64,000 bases of DNA from Arabidopsis thaliana (GCF_000001735.4 NC_003076.8:26043835-26107834), one strand, 5' to 3'. Shown: positions 1-12,300, counted from the first letter of the stretch. Notes: generated by a model not told the origin, from the sequence alone. Numbers and translations are program-made.

Positions 1-1790
1 AAACTATCATTCTTCATATCTCCTTGTGGAGATTGGAAATCCAAATGATTAGGCAAAGGATTTTTAGAAGATTTAGGGGGCAAACAATTATATTCCAGCT
101 ACAGAGATAGAGAGAGAGAGAGCAAAACAAAAGCTGTTTTGTTGTTTTGCAATGATGTTTCCACGTTGATATGCATATATACACATGTATGTCGTATGAG
201 TTTGAATCATATCAAAAATCTGTCTTTATTCAAGAAATTTACTATGAACATTCCACTTTTACGTCATATAAATGAAAACGAATTCTCTATATATTTGTAG
301 GGATTTACATATTCTTATTTTGAATCGGACTTCAGATTATTTTTCAAAGACTAGTATATCTATTATTTATACAAGATCGCACTAGTCGAGACAAAAGGAG
401 TGGTAGTAGAGTATATAATGCGTTTGCCATAGGCAAGACAGGACAGGCCTTTTTAGCAGTAGCTATGCCCCCACTGTTTTTACTTTCCTAATTTTGTAAA
501 TTTGAAAAGGTAAAAACCTTTTTATTCATTACCATCGATCACACTATTATAGATATCCCCTACTAATAATCGACTTTACGTAAAATTTGGACCCTAACAA
601 CGTTTTAAATAAAGAGATTAGGTTTGTAAATTTCGAGTTTTGGGATTTAAGGGGGCCATTATTGTCGAATTCAAGTAATATTGGACAATCATGTCCATAA
701 AAAGTAGGGGAAATGTCAACTCCGATGCTATATCGGATGATTAGACAACGACAAATATTTTAAAGCAGAGTTATTCATAATATTAGTCATTGGTTAAGAA
801 AATAATAACAATAATTTTTTTTTGATTTTAATGCTTTCAATAAAATAAACATGTATAAATCTTTGTATATCGGCAACTTGGATTTTGCGAAGATGAAGTA
901 ATAGAAGAGTGAGAAATAATTTGTGAAGTAGGATTACGGGCACAAGTCACTTATATAGGCAACTTGGATTTGGTTCTTTCTACGGCTACTTTTCTTTAAC
1001 GTCTATATTTTTTTACCGTTGTAAAATTTGAGTCTAAAATAAGTTATCGTTCGTCAATGAGTTGACATCTACGCTAATAAAACAATAGGCCAAATGGGCC
1101 TAGAGACCCAAACAGCTATTTTTCTAACGTCTATATTTGTTTTACCGTTGTAGAGTTCGAGTCTCACAGATAAATTACCGTTTGTGAATGAGTTGACACC
1201 AACGTTTGAAAAATTAACTACACAACAGCAAAAAGCGTTTATAATAGATAAAAAAAGGCTGTTTGTTGATTAGGAACATCACAGCCCAATATAGAAGAAA
1301 TACAGAATAAGCCCATTGAATCAAATTAAGGCCTAAAATCAATATTCTTCTTGGTCAAAAGTCAAAACGTTATAATGAAAGATAAAATTTAAAATCGAAT
1401 TAGCGTCAAAAGAAAGTTAATCTTTCTCTTACAATATTTAATCACGAACAGAAATGTAAAAAAATCGAGTGGGAAAATGAAAATTGAGATCGATAAAAAA
1501 AGAAATTGGAAAAATAAAAAAATGAAGTAAGAAAAAGGAGAAATTAATGGCAGACGGCGTTAGGACAAAGAAAAAGAGAACGCCTTTCTAGGGTTTGGTT
1601 TATGAACGCTCCGCCGTAAGAATTGTCCTCCGCCGCCGCGTTTTCCCGTCGATTCAGAACAGAAGGATTATTGCTTTTGCCAATCTGTATCAATATCCGT
1701 TTGATTATCCTTGTAATTTCGTGTAAAAACCATTCAAGGTTTCAGCTTCTTCCCTCGTTCTTTAGGGTTTAGATTTGATTTGGGGTTGGG
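1..1790. other. Intergenic region and 5' leader upstream of the CID gene
   Basis: No open reading frame with gene-like features is visible. The stretch is AT-rich, carries a short (GA)n tract at about 105-121 and a diverged direct repeat near 984-1205 (listed separately). The last 150 bases before 1791 are richer in G+C and look like a promoter and leader for the gene that starts there. The neighbouring gene to the left is not in the window. Confidence 0.6.
984..1205. repeat. Diverged direct repeat, two copies of about 90 bp
   Basis: Copy one spans about 984-1075 and copy two about 1114-1205, so the period is about 130 bp. Both share the block TAACGTCTATATTT, then TTTACCGTTGTA, and a later GAGTTGACA block. 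The copies differ at many positions, so the duplication is not recent. No function can be assigned. Confidence 0.6.
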
Positions 1791-3972
1791 ATGAGTAGTC
1801 CGTTCAGTGAAGAGATACTGATTGATAACCTCGCTAAGCTCAACAGCACTCAACAATCCATCCAAAGTATCCTTTTTATTATTATTCGAATTCATTGCCT
1901 CAATTGAATACATCTCTGTGTTTTGGATTAGCTCATTCACATTGGTGTGTCTTCATTTGATTGAACCTCTTACTGTATGCTTAAATGTGTTTGCTTTTGT
2001 ATATTGCAATCCTGATTGTTTGGTCCTTGACCATTTGTTTTGTTGGGATAAGCTTTGTCACAGTGGTGTATAGTCCATCGTAGTGAAGCTGAGCTGGTTG
2101 TTACGACATGGGAGAAACAGTTTCACAGTACACAGATAGGTCAGAAAGTGCCTCTCTTGTACCTTGCTAATGACATTCTTCAGAACAGCAAGCGTCAGGG
2201 TAATGAGTTTGTGCAAGAGTTCTGGAAAGTTCTCCCTGGTGCTCTCAAAGATATTGTTTCCTTGGGAGATGACTATGGAAAAGGCGTGGTTTCGCGATTG
2301 GTAATCATTACAGCAGAATTTGCCTTTTTTGGCGCAAGTACTTTTCGTGTTTGTGTTTATGGTTTTCATTCTTTTAATGAAATGGATCTTATGTTTCATT
2401 TTGGTATAGTCTTTGGATGCTTATGATGACTCACTTGATCTCATATTCAATAGCCGTTTTGTAATATTCTTGGATGTGTGATTCTCTTATTTGTTGAAAG
2501 TGTTTAGTTTTTGAGTCTTTTTAGTTGATTAAGAATAAATTGCTTCCGCTTGTTCATTGCTTTTCTGTTTTCTTGATTACTAGGTTAATATATGGGAAGA
2601 GAGAAGAGTCTTTGGATCCCGTTCAAAGAGTCTTAAAGATGTAATGCTCTCAGAAGAAGCTCCACCACCACTTGATGTCAGTAAAAAGCGATTTCGGGGA
2701 TCTAAATCTGCAAAACGAGATTCAAAATCTACCAAAACGGTAACAATTTTTCCCTGTTTCTCTAATTAAACCGTAGTTATTTGTTCAGGGGTTTTGCCTG
2801 AGTCTGAATTTTTTGGTTCATTATCTCCTCACTTGTTTTTTTTAATACCAGAAATTATCAAGTGGAGGTGTGTCCGAGAAGATAGTATCTGCATTCAATT
2901 TGGTTCGTGCAGAGAACTCAAATGAAGAGACAGAGATGAACAAATGCAAGTCTGCCGTTAGACGTATCAGAAAGATGGAGAAAGATGTTGAAGATGCTTG
3001 CTCCACTGGTATAAATTTAGCTAATATCTTTCTCTCTTAGTTGGGGATTATCAAACACATTCTGGCTCTCAATCTTTGATTGTCTTCAGCAAAAGACCCG
3101 AGGAAAGAATCATTGGCAAAAGAATTGGAAGAGGAAGAAAACATTCTGAGACAATCTGTTGAGAAACTTAAATCTGTTGAAGAAAGTAGGACATCTCTCG
3201 TAAATCATCTTAGGGAAGCGCTACGGGAACAGGTAAAGGTCTTGCAATCTTGCAAGTTCAATAATTTGCTCAGACATTTCAATTACTTACTGAGTTTTGT
3301 GTATCAGGAATCTGAATTGGAGAATCTTCAATCTCAGATACAGGTAAAAATCTGAATTGGTTTAATAATCCCTTTACGCCTGGGAACTATTTTGCAATCT
3401 TGAGTACAAGAAAACTGTATTTCTGCATCAAAATTGATTGTGTGTCTGTCTTTGTTCTTATTCATCAGGTAGCACAAGAACAAACCGAAGAAGCCCAAAA
3501 CATGCAGAAACGGCTCAATAACGAAACACCGGTTAACAATAACAACGGAACATCTGGTCAATCAGCGAAAATCACTCCTGCCTCAATCGCTGCAATGGCG
3601 GAAATGCTAACCTCATCAACAAACTCATCAATGATTATGCATTCTGTCCTCTCTTCATTTGCAGCCGAAGCTACACAAACTTCTGGTCTAACCAAATCAA
3701 ACACCTCAGACACAAATGCATTTGTTGTTCCTCCAAATCCTCAGCAGTATCACATAATACCAAATCCAGCCGCATCACAACAGTTTCCTTATGGATTTGG
3801 TAACATTCCATTAATGCCACCTGGAGCACTGCCGCCACCGCCGCCTGGAACGTTGCCGCCGCATATGATGAATAATAACAACCAACCAAATGCAGCTCAG
3901 CAACAAGCGCAACAAGGTCAGAGTTTTCATCCACCGGGTATGATGTATTTTGGACCTCCACACCATTCTTAA
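1791..3972 (+). CDS. CID-domain (ENTH/VHS-like) RNA polymerase II CTD-binding protein
   Basis: I recognise this as At5g65180, about 439 aa. Seven exons join in phase: 1791-1866, 2053-2300, 2584-2739, 2852-3008, 3090-3232, 3308-3343 and 3469-3972. Residues 1-130 form a CTD-interacting domain of the RPRD1/Rtt103/Pcf11 type, with the helical core around SQWCIVHR and LYLANDILQNSK. In that family the domain reads the phosphorylated heptad tail of RNA polymerase II in transcription and 3' end processing, so a nuclear role is expected. Residues about 190-310 are charged and predicted coiled coil, as in RPRD proteins. The C-terminus is Gln/Asn/Pro-rich and of low complexity. The start follows a GGGATGAG context and is the first ATG of the frame. 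It converges with PUB38, 366 bp away. The domain call is firm; the exact role in plants is inferred. Confidence 0.93.
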
Positions 3973-4338
3973 GGTTAGTAAAAACAAACCAAAAAATCCA
4001 ATTAGTTCTAGTATTAGATAGTTTCTGACCCACTTTATTTTATTTCATGTAACGCATATTGTAGAAAGTAGAAACGAGATCTTTTGTCTTACAAATCTTG
4101 TACCTTGAGCTGTTTAGTCAATTTTTCTTCTTTGTAACATAGTTAGACTTCTATTGTGTATCTGCGTTACATTTATATCTAGTATGCGTTTGTTTCAAAT
4201 GGATCTTTTATATATTGTACAAAATATATATACATCAGTCATGCTTTTTTTCTCACATATTTCAAGTCAAGTTTACAAAAAATTTCAATCACAAAACATT
4301 TTGAATGTCTACTATACAACAACAAATGGAATGGAACT

Positions 4339-6009
4339 TTAGAAGCCAGAGGAGTTTTGAGTGACCACTCTGTTTCTACCACCAACTCGGAATCTAGACC
4401 TAATTGAGCCGTTGGAGTCGATAACTCGGTCCCAATCAATTGATCCTTCGCCATCTTCTTCATCATCCTCCGGCACTCTTTCTCTCATCAGCTGAAGAAT
4501 CTTCTTTGCTTTCTCTCTAGCTCTCTCTGTTCCTCTCTCTTCCACTTCCTTCAACACTTCCACTGCTCTCGCCTCCTTCGCTAGTCCTTTGAATCGAAGA
4601 CTCTCGTGGCTCAATGCGAACAACGCCGCTACGCAATTCTCACGAGCCGATGACGATGACCGGGCCTCTGTCGGCTCCTCCGTCCACTCCTCCCTTAACT
4701 TCCCTACAAGAATCGCAACCGCATTCGCATCAAGCATCGCCGATCTTCCTTCACTACAACACGCTAAATTACAGATCACCAACAATGCCCTGCTCGCCGA
4801 TTCACCGGACCTAACCATCGAGAAAAGCGCTGGTACCGCTCCAAGCCTAACGAGCTTTGATCGATTCGTCTGATTCAACGTCAAATGGTAAAGCGCGAGA
4901 GCCGAATCATGCCGCGTCCGATCACTCTCAGCTGCACGTAACGCGTGAAGCAATGGCTGAAGCGCTCCTAAAACTCCAATAGGCATTTTATTATCATCTT
5001 CAAGAGAAAGACTAAAGATTGTTCCAGCTGCGTGTTCTTGAGCTTCTCTAGACCCCGACTTCAGAACATCGATCAAAATCGGAACAAATCCTAACCGAAC
5101 AATCGTCAATTTGTTCTTCTTATCCAAAGACAGATTCACAAGCGACGCTAACGCGTTCGTCTGCACTAAACTGTATCTCGAAACAATCATATTCTTCAAC
5201 AAAGAAAGAATCCGAGGAGAACAAAGCGAAACCCTAGCTTCATCATTAGTACGAGTCATCTTCCTCATCATAATCAAACCTTGCTCTTGATCAAAAATCT
5301 CACTGCTCTTAAGCTTGTTGTAAATCACTTCGTCCTCTTCTGTGGCGGTGGAAGTAGAATTAGAGAAGAAAGTGTGGTGCGTTAGGGTTTCGATTTCGGA
5401 GGAAGAAGATGATGGAGATGGAGAGAAGCAAGCGGGTCTAGTTGTTAAAGGAAGAGGAGTGAATGGACTGTGAGCAACGATTACAGATTCATCAGAAGAG
5501 GTCGTGGAGTTGTTGAAATCTCTCCTTCCCATGAGTTCAGAATCAGCGTGGTGAATTATCATCGGAGCTCGGTGAGCTACAGCTCTGAGAAGCTCTTGCT
5601 CGGAGACACGAATCTCGACGTCCGGTGGAGGCATCTGTTGCCGTAAAATTCTCTCGACGGTGGAGTAATCAGGTGGCTGAGGACGTGAGACGCCGACGGT
5701 GTCGCACCAAGTATCGATTGTTGATTTCATGTTTAGGTTAGGGATGATGTTGGAGAAATCGGGTAGAGATTCTTCGTCGTCGTTGAGTTTGGGGATAAAG
5801 TTGAGGTCGCGACAGACTTGAACACAGACACGTTCGAAGGTTTGACCGGAAGAGACAACAACAGGGTCAGACATTACTGATTTTGAAATCGGACAGAGAA
5901 ATTCGACCGGAGGTTGTTGTTCTTGTTGCTGTTGTCGTGAAGATGAAGAGGTTGAAGAAGACGATCTGTGGCTGAAAGGATTCCATCTGAGCCGTCCGTT
6001 TTTACCCAT
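4339..6009 (-). CDS. PUB38: U-box ARM-repeat E3 ubiquitin ligase PUB38
   Basis: This single-exon gene encodes 556 aa if translation starts at the Met of MGKNGRLRW; an in-frame Met three codons upstream would give 559. After a Ser/Gln-rich N-terminus, a U-box lies at about residues 34-108 (FLCPISKSVMSDPVV, QTFER, then NLNMKSTIDTWC), which recruits an E2 ubiquitin-conjugating enzyme. The middle and C-terminal part (about 225-520) holds armadillo-type helical repeats (for example LVQTNALASLVNLSLD and AQEHAAGTIFSLSL) that normally bind the substrate. The length and order of domains match the plant PUB-ARM class. I recognise it as At5g65200. The substrate is not known from the sequence. The G+C content is higher than in the neighbouring intergenic DNA, as expected for an intronless coding region. 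Confidence 0.95.
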   Translation of the reverse strand: MGKNGRLRWNPFSHRSSSSTSSSSRQQQQEQQPPVEFLCPISKSVMSDPVVVSSGQTFERVCVQVCRDLNFIPKLNDDEESLPDFSNIIPNLNMKSTIDTWCDTVGVSRPQPPDYSTVERILRQQMPPPDVEIRVSEQELLRAVAHRAPMIIHHADSELMGRRDFNNSTTSSDESVIVAHSPFTPLPLTTRPACFSPSPSSSSSEIETLTHHTFFSNSTSTATEEDEVIYNKLKSSEIFDQEQGLIMMRKMTRTNDEARVSLCSPRILSLLKNMIVSRYSLVQTNALASLVNLSLDKKNKLTIVRLGFVPILIDVLKSGSREAQEHAAGTIFSLSLEDDNKMPIGVLGALQPLLHALRAAESDRTRHDSALALYHLTLNQTNRSKLVRLGAVPALFSMVRSGESASRALLVICNLACCSEGRSAMLDANAVAILVGKLREEWTEEPTEARSSSSARENCVAALFALSHESLRFKGLAKEARAVEVLKEVEERGTERAREKAKKILQLMRERVPEDDEEDGEGSIDWDRVIDSNGSIRSRFRVGGRNRVVTQNSSGF

Positions 6010-7091
6010 CTGCGACAAATCAACGGTCAGGAATTGGTGGTGAGTTTGATTTCTGAAAAGGGTTTTGGGTTTTATGGAGAGGAATTAGGGATTTGAATTC
6101 ATCTTTCGTGATTTTCTGAGAAGAAGAAGAAAGATGAGAAGAGAGGAGAGTCGTCTTCTTCCTCCTGAACTGAAGGACTTTGTGGCCTACTGACTTTTTT
6201 TTTTTGGCTTTTGTTTATTTTCGAAGTGACTATTAATTTTTTTTTTAAAAACTTGAACATATTAGTAGTAATCGAAAATGTTGACTGTGAAATTAATATA
6301 GGTGGACCCAGATGTGAATTGGCTTTCATAGTTCATGCATTCTGAAAAGTTTTATTGCTTTCTTTTTCAGGTCAATTTTGTTCATATACTTTTCTTAAAA
6401 ACATATCTTTTAACTTACGTACTTATAAACTTGGAATGTAATTTATCATTTTGGAATGTAATCTAATTTGTTTTAAAAGGATGACAATACAGTGATACAC
6501 TGAAATATGTGGCATCAATAAGTTTAATTTTTGCTGAATAATAAAATGATTAGATTTTTCACTAAACATGATGGACATCCATGCCATTCTTAGCTTTAGG
6601 GGAAAAAAACTTTTCTCAGTTTTAGCTGTAAGCTTTACATTGAACCTCTGACCACTTTTTATCTTGTCCTCTGATGATGCATTGTTGGGTTGCAAGTTGC
6701 ATCACAGATGATATGACATTTCCCCTACAAATCTTTGTACCAAAAACCAAAGTATAAGGGTAGTCTAGTAGACAATCTGGCTTTACGGTTTTATCTTGTT
6801 TCGAATTAAGTTTTACCTGTTTTATACAAACCAAAATCGAATAAAAACTCATTTTTAGTTCGATTTGGTTTTGGTTCGGCCTTTTGGATCTTTTACTATA
6901 AATGTAACATGGTTAGGCACTGTTTTTTTTGTTTATAACCAAGTTTCTGCTTAGCCACTGTTTTGTTTTTGTTTTTGCACACCCTACCAAAGTAGTACCT
7001 TGATTAATCCTTTTACTAAAGATGTAACATGGTTAGGCAACACATTTACTTTGTTGGATACATTTAAAACAGTTTCTAACCAAGAACACAA
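6010..7091. other. Intergenic: PUB38 promoter side and 3' flank of the dehydrogenase gene
   Basis: There is no credible coding region. The 6010-6330 part lies upstream of PUB38 (minus strand) and holds a long T/A-rich tract. The part near 6889-7043 carries a small direct duplication (listed separately) that probably overlaps the 3' untranslated end of the dehydrogenase gene. Confidence 0.6.
6889..7043. repeat. Direct repeat with 120-bp period
   Basis: A block that includes CTTTTACTA, then ATGTAACATGGTTAGGCA, occurs at 6889-6919 and again 120 bases later at 7009-7039. A further weak match (GTTTCTAACCAAG-like) follows in both. The second copy sits just downstream of the stop codon of the short-chain dehydrogenase and is probably in its 3' untranslated region. 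Confidence 0.65.
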
Positions 7092-8183
7092 CTATTCAGG
7101 TTTTACTCCCTTTTTCATAAAACTCTTAGTCAACAGAAAATCTTTCATGAAAATCGGTATATGGTGCATGATCGCCATGACTGTAGATAACCTACCTGTA
7201 GAGTACCAAGCCGGTGGGTTTTTCTTCAGCACCACGGAAACAGTCTCTTTCGCAAAAGTCTCTGTGGGTATCGGCTTTATGTTTTGCGACAGAAACGCTC
7301 TCTCACGGATAGCGTCCTCGAACGGTTTGTATAGTTTCAATTCAGGTAAATTGTTGAAACTCGATATCCCTGAGTTAGCTATGTTTGATTGAATACCTCC
7401 TGGTACAATGTTGATTACATCAATCCCAAATGGCTTAAGCTCCAACCTAGACAAACACAAAACAAGATAGTGTTTACTGTTTAGATGATATTAATCAAGC
7501 TGATGAAAAGAGACTGCTGAAATCGAAAAACCTTAAAGTGTCGGTAAGAGCATGAAGAGCAGCTTTTGATGCAGTATAAACCCCAGCCCATGGTCCTGGT
7601 GCCATTATGCTAATACTTCCTATGTTCACAATCTTTCCCTTTTTCTTAGACGCCATGTGAGGTACAACAGCTTGAGTCATCCTCATGGAACCTGCAAAGT
7701 TTCTTTACAAAGTTCAGTTCTTGAAGAGACTTCTCACAACCCAAATCAACAGAGCAAAATAAAACATGAAAGAGTTGAGTCAAGAATTTTAACAAACACA
7801 TGGTGTGCATATAAGAAGTAACTCGAAAATTTTCATTCACCGAGCACATTGGTGTTGAAGGTGTAATCCATGGCTGAAATTGGAATCTCCGCCAAAGGTC
7901 CGATACACTGAACTCCGGCGTTATTAACCAAAACATCAATCTGACCAAATTTGTCGATAACTTTCGACACAACTTTACTCACGCTCTGCTCAGACTGAAC
8001 ATCGAGCTCTTGCACAAAGAACTTGGAATCTTTCTCCAATTCAGTCATCGTCTTCTGCGATCGACTCGTCGCCACCACACGACAACCATTAGCCGAGAAC
8101 TCACGCGCCAACGCGTGACCGATTCCTCCCTGAGAACATCCTGTGATGAGAACCACTGGCGTCTCGTCGCTGCTGCTTCCCAT
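7092..8183 (-). CDS. Short-chain dehydrogenase/reductase (1-acyl-DHAP reductase-like)
   Basis: Three exons, 8183-7841, 7691-7532 and 7446-7092, encode 285 aa; I recognise At5g65205. The Rossmann cofactor motif TGCSQGGIG is at residues 14-22 and NNAG at 87-90. The classical SDR catalytic residues are present: Ser140, Tyr153 and Lys157 (YTASK). An Arg at the end of the second beta strand (ATSRS, about 39-41) favours NADP(H). The closest functional class I can name is the yeast Ayr1-type 1-acyl-dihydroxyacetone-phosphate reductase, but the substrate is not shown by the sequence. The start was placed at the Met of MGSSSDETP because the 21 upstream residues are AT-rich leader translation without SDR character. 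It has a paralogue near At5g10050 (from memory). Confidence 0.93.
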
Positions 8184-8529
8184 TTTATATAATTTTGAAT
8201 GAAAAGATTTAAAAGAGAAATCCAGAATATAAGGGTCGAATTGCAAAAATTACGCCGAAGTTTCTCAACACAGTATTAAGATGATGAAGTTTTAAAATTT
8301 TAGAATTCTTCCCCAGAAGTTTGTCCACGTATGCAACAAAGTCCCTGAGATTTGTTTTTTTTTTTTATCTTTTTTTACTCAACAGTGATTCGCCGGAGAA
8401 GACCAAGTCATTGATTCAACGGTTGATAAAATAAACAGATTAATTTACATATATTTACATAAAACTTCCCAAAAAGCAAAAAAAAAAAACAGAAATTAAG
8501 AAACGAAATTAGCTATGAACAAAATGGAA

Positions 8530-8751
8530 TCAAGCAGAGAAGAAGCCATGAGAGATGGCTAAAGCAAACTCAGATTTAGCTTCAAAATTCTTCTTCAAAC
8601 TCTCAATCTTCATCTTGTCAAAAGCTATAGTCATCTTCGCCGGAATTATCTTCCACCAATCAAATTCCACCGGCGATGATCTCGAACCCACCGTCGTATG
8701 CTTCATCCTCCTCTCGTACTCCTCCGCCACCAAAATCGCTATGTCCGCCAT
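8530..8751 (-). CDS. Small plant-specific protein of unknown function, 73 aa
   Basis: A complete single-exon frame encodes 73 residues, beginning MADIAILVAEEYERRMK. I recognise it as At5g65207. The N-terminal part is amphipathic and acidic. The middle holds a tryptophan pair (DWWKIIPAK), and the C-terminal third is rich in Lys and Phe. There is no signal peptide or clear membrane segment. G+C is well above the surrounding intergenic DNA, and a good TATA box lies about 85 bp upstream, which supports a real gene. I recall a paralogue, At5g10040, in the duplicated segment, described as hypoxia-responsive. That is memory, not something the sequence shows. The molecular function is unknown. Confidence 0.85.
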   Translation of the reverse strand: MADIAILVAEEYERRMKHTTVGSRSSPVEFDWWKIIPAKMTIAFDKMKIESLKKNFEAKSEFALAISHGFFSA

Positions 8752-8832
8752 TTAATCGGTTATCTCCGGTTTATCTACCTCTGATGTTCGGTTATCTTTG
8801 GTTCTATGTTAGATGTTATTCAACGCAACTGG

Positions 8833-8840
8833 TATATATA
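8833..8840 (-). promoter_or_regulatory. TATA box of the 73-aa small-protein gene
   Basis: The run TATATATA lies about 85 bases upstream of the ATG at 8751 on the minus strand. That spacing is typical for a short plant leader, and no other gene starts in this direction nearby. Confidence 0.6.
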
Positions 8841-9193
8841 GTGTGGCTTTGACGTGTGGTATTGGTTTTTGGATAAGGTTGGGTCAATAGTTTTCTATAA
8901 ATTAAATATCTTCTTTAATAATATAAAATTTGGTTAATGGTTTTTTAAAATCGTGCCTAATCTGTTGGTACAGGTGGTTTTCGTGAGAAGGTGGGCTGGG
9001 TCGGTTTGTTAAAAAATATGGATTTTGTGTGGAAAGTGGTCTCCAAGGTCCGTGTCATTGACGTATAAATCTGATCACTATTCATTATTTTAAAATTACT
9101 TACAGGTTTGTCAAATGAAATTTCCTAGTATTTAAACAGATTGGTATATTTACAATTATTAATCAATTAGACAAATCCATGGGTTCAGTATTT

Positions 9194-9300
9194 TCTAATT
9201 CTAAATATTATAATATTTCAGATATTATCAAACAATTTATATTTTCAAGATTTTTTAACTTCTAAATGTATTATAATATTTCAGATATTATCAAACATTT
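9194..9300. repeat. Short tandem duplication, 62-bp period
   Basis: About 45 bases ending in ATAATATTTCAGATATTATC occur at 9194-9238 and again at 9256-9300 with few differences. The shared block also includes an internal dyad, AATATTTCAGATATT. It is a local duplication in non-coding DNA. Confidence 0.65.
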
Positions 9301-12300
9301 TTTTCTTCAGATTTGTCAAAAAATGTTGTGTAAGTTTGTGGTCCGAGCCTAAGTTGCTTCAAGCCCAAAAATGAAGGCCAAGGCCAATTACATACTATTG
9401 TATCCAGTTTCATGATATGGGCCTTGATATGAGGAAGAGAAAAAACGAAAATTCTATACCCATAGTTACTTTTCCATTTTTCTCATGATATGGGCCTGGT
9501 ACGTCGCGTTCATGAACATAACGAGTTTATTGTAAATTTCATGATAATAATTAATCTTTACATTCATTCGACGATTGATCATTGATCATATACATATCAT
9601 CATTATTTCAAATTTAAGCATTCTGGAAAAACTGTATTTGATCGATGGTTTTGATCACATCTTTTTATTTTGTTTATTTGAAATCTTATTTTCGAAAATA
9701 TAACTTTGTTTTCTAATACTGAAATAACCAAGTAGTCTGTGATATTATTTTCTAAATCGGGGTTAAACATAGTAGTGCGACATTGACAATGTCTGACAGA
9801 AATAGAAATAATTCCAATGTAAATACAAAAAAACAAGAAAAGATAAAGATAAATCGAAAAGGAAACTAAACGTAGAGAAGAAAATGAAGTAATCTTAAAT
9901 CGTGATAGTTTCCAATTCCTTTGGTGTACTTTCACTTCTTTCTCTTTTTGGTTCCTGCAAAACTTTTCTCTTTGTTGTCTTTGGTGTACACTTATCTCAT
10001 ACATGAAAATTTAATAGCTGACAGAAACAAGAAAACATTTCGAAATTAATATTCTAAAAAGTAGAAGTGTACTATAAATTTATTTATTCTCTTTTTCCAG
10101 CCCACCTTTTCTAGTCAATTTTCTCATATTTTCTGCTTTCTTTAGAAAAAGAGAAAACGATCTTTCAGAATTATCCGAACATATACTCTTGTGTAATGAT
10201 CGTGTATTAGTAAATGTTTTAAGTACGATATGTCTAAAAACGATCCAAAATGCTTAGTCGATTTCTTCTTTTATTTGGACAGGTCAAAGGCTGAGGCGAT
10301 TAAGGAGTCTTTTATTTGTTTTGTCGACTATTAGGAGTCGAATTTTCGATTGGAAAACAAGTATATATATAGTACTTGATATCATTTCGTTTTTAAAAAA
10401 CAAATATTTATCTGAATTATTCACTGTTAAATCCAACTTATTAAAGCATGACACCTTTACACCTAAGTGGATATGTGGGATCTACTTCCTATCAAGTCCT
10501 TTCCGAGAGCCGTAGGGGCATGGATCCCTTGACTTATTTAATAATTAATCTGTTTTTGATATACTAATTACTATTCTAATTTGGTGGGATGATCTTTCTT
10601 TTCTTTATGGAGAATCTCTTCTCGAATAATTCTTAAAGCACTCGAATTCTTTAACAAAGAATCAGATCTGAAAATATGTTAATATGATTTGGTGGTATTT
10701 TTTGCCATACAAATATCACAATATATATTTTGACGTGATATATTAATAAGCTTTAAGAAACAAATATTTCTAAGAATATTAAAATGCCTGATTAAGTAAC
10801 ATAGTCGTATGACGCAAACAATGACCCAAAACGTCTCTCAATCACCAATCACATATGTCCATATATATATGATATATGTATGATGTATCATAGTCATAAT
10901 ATTATACTATCGTATAATCAGATATGGTCTACTGATGGGGGCCAAAGGTTGCTTTGCTTCTAAGTTCTAATAACGTCCCTAAACAATTTTTTAATGGAAA
11001 TTTGCTTTGATTTTCATATTATAATATTTTGTTAATTATCCTATCAGTAAAGTTTGCATCTCCTTTAATCACATGCACGTGGCATTGCATGAGTCCAGTT
11101 CTATCAACATGTACTCACTTGATCGTTGATTTGTGTGATACAAACTCATATCTTCTGGCAGAAAAGGAAAAAAAAAATTACACATTCAAATGAAGGTATT
11201 TAATATCAGTGCTAAAAAGTTAAATGTATATCGACCAATTAATATAGGTAAGTGATAAGCCATTAATTTCTTATATTTTGAAAAAGTAGAAACTATTAGT
11301 TTCAAAACTCTACGCAAGAAAGACTAGCTTAGCGAATATATAGTCACAGTGGAACTTATGTGGTTTTGCAAGTTTTTTAAATCCATTAATCGTTACAGTG
11401 TAATAAGATTACATATTATATTTAACCACTTAAAAATATATATGTACGATTGGTTAATACTAATCTAAATTTGTTTTTAAATCAATATTCTCTGCTTATT
11501 TCGCATCATACGACCAATCCGTGTATAGTATTTCCATTCTGCTTGGTTACAAATAATACTACAAAATTGGTTTGCGTATAAATATTTATTTGTAAGAGGA
11601 TAGAAATCATCGTTTATGCCAATGATATCAACAACAAAGGAGTGAAAATCCAAACACGAGGTAACCACTCGTGGTGGCAAACCACTTTATAAGATAGCAC
11701 TCGAGAATAATTCTACAAATAGGCAAAAGCTAACTGTTTATTTTCAAAAAACTAAAATGCTAAATGTTTATGCGTGACGTCTCTTTTTCTGCCTGCTCGT
11801 TTTTACAAATCTATATGATGATCCAATTCGAATTAATATTGCAATATTTTAATATGTGGATAGAGTGTGAAATGGAATTTCACCAATGTCTATCATTCGT
11901 AATGGATCATACGGAAAAGCCATCACCATATGGAAAACTTTATACACACATCATTAACACGATCCAAGTTTCAAAAGAAAAGAAGGATTAATAATATTAT
12001 TCACTTATTAAACTTATCCTGTTGTAGTTAGTTTCCTCCTAGTAGACAATCCAATATTAGATCATGCATCTCTATAAAAATATTTTTGTTTAAATACTTT
12101 TCATCTTTATTGTACCTAATTTGTGGAACTTATCTCCTCTCACTCTGTATATGCATGTCCACGAAACATCTCACGTCATCTGCTGATGACCGTAACTCTT
12201 GAGCTATATACATTCTTGTGATAATTTAATGCTGTATGAAAGAAATATACATGTTTATACAATTTAATAAGTGAAACAAAACTTATAAACAAATAAAAAT

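Noticed and set aside
4589-4873. 94-codon plus-strand open frame
   Set aside because: It lies antisense inside the PUB38 coding region and exists because the opposite strand is coding. Ser/Arg bias comes from the reverse of U-box/ARM codons.
9603-10004. 133-codon minus-strand frame upstream of TGA1
   Set aside because: Lys/Ile/Phe/Asn-rich translation of AT-rich DNA with no recognisable motif and no better composition than its flanks.
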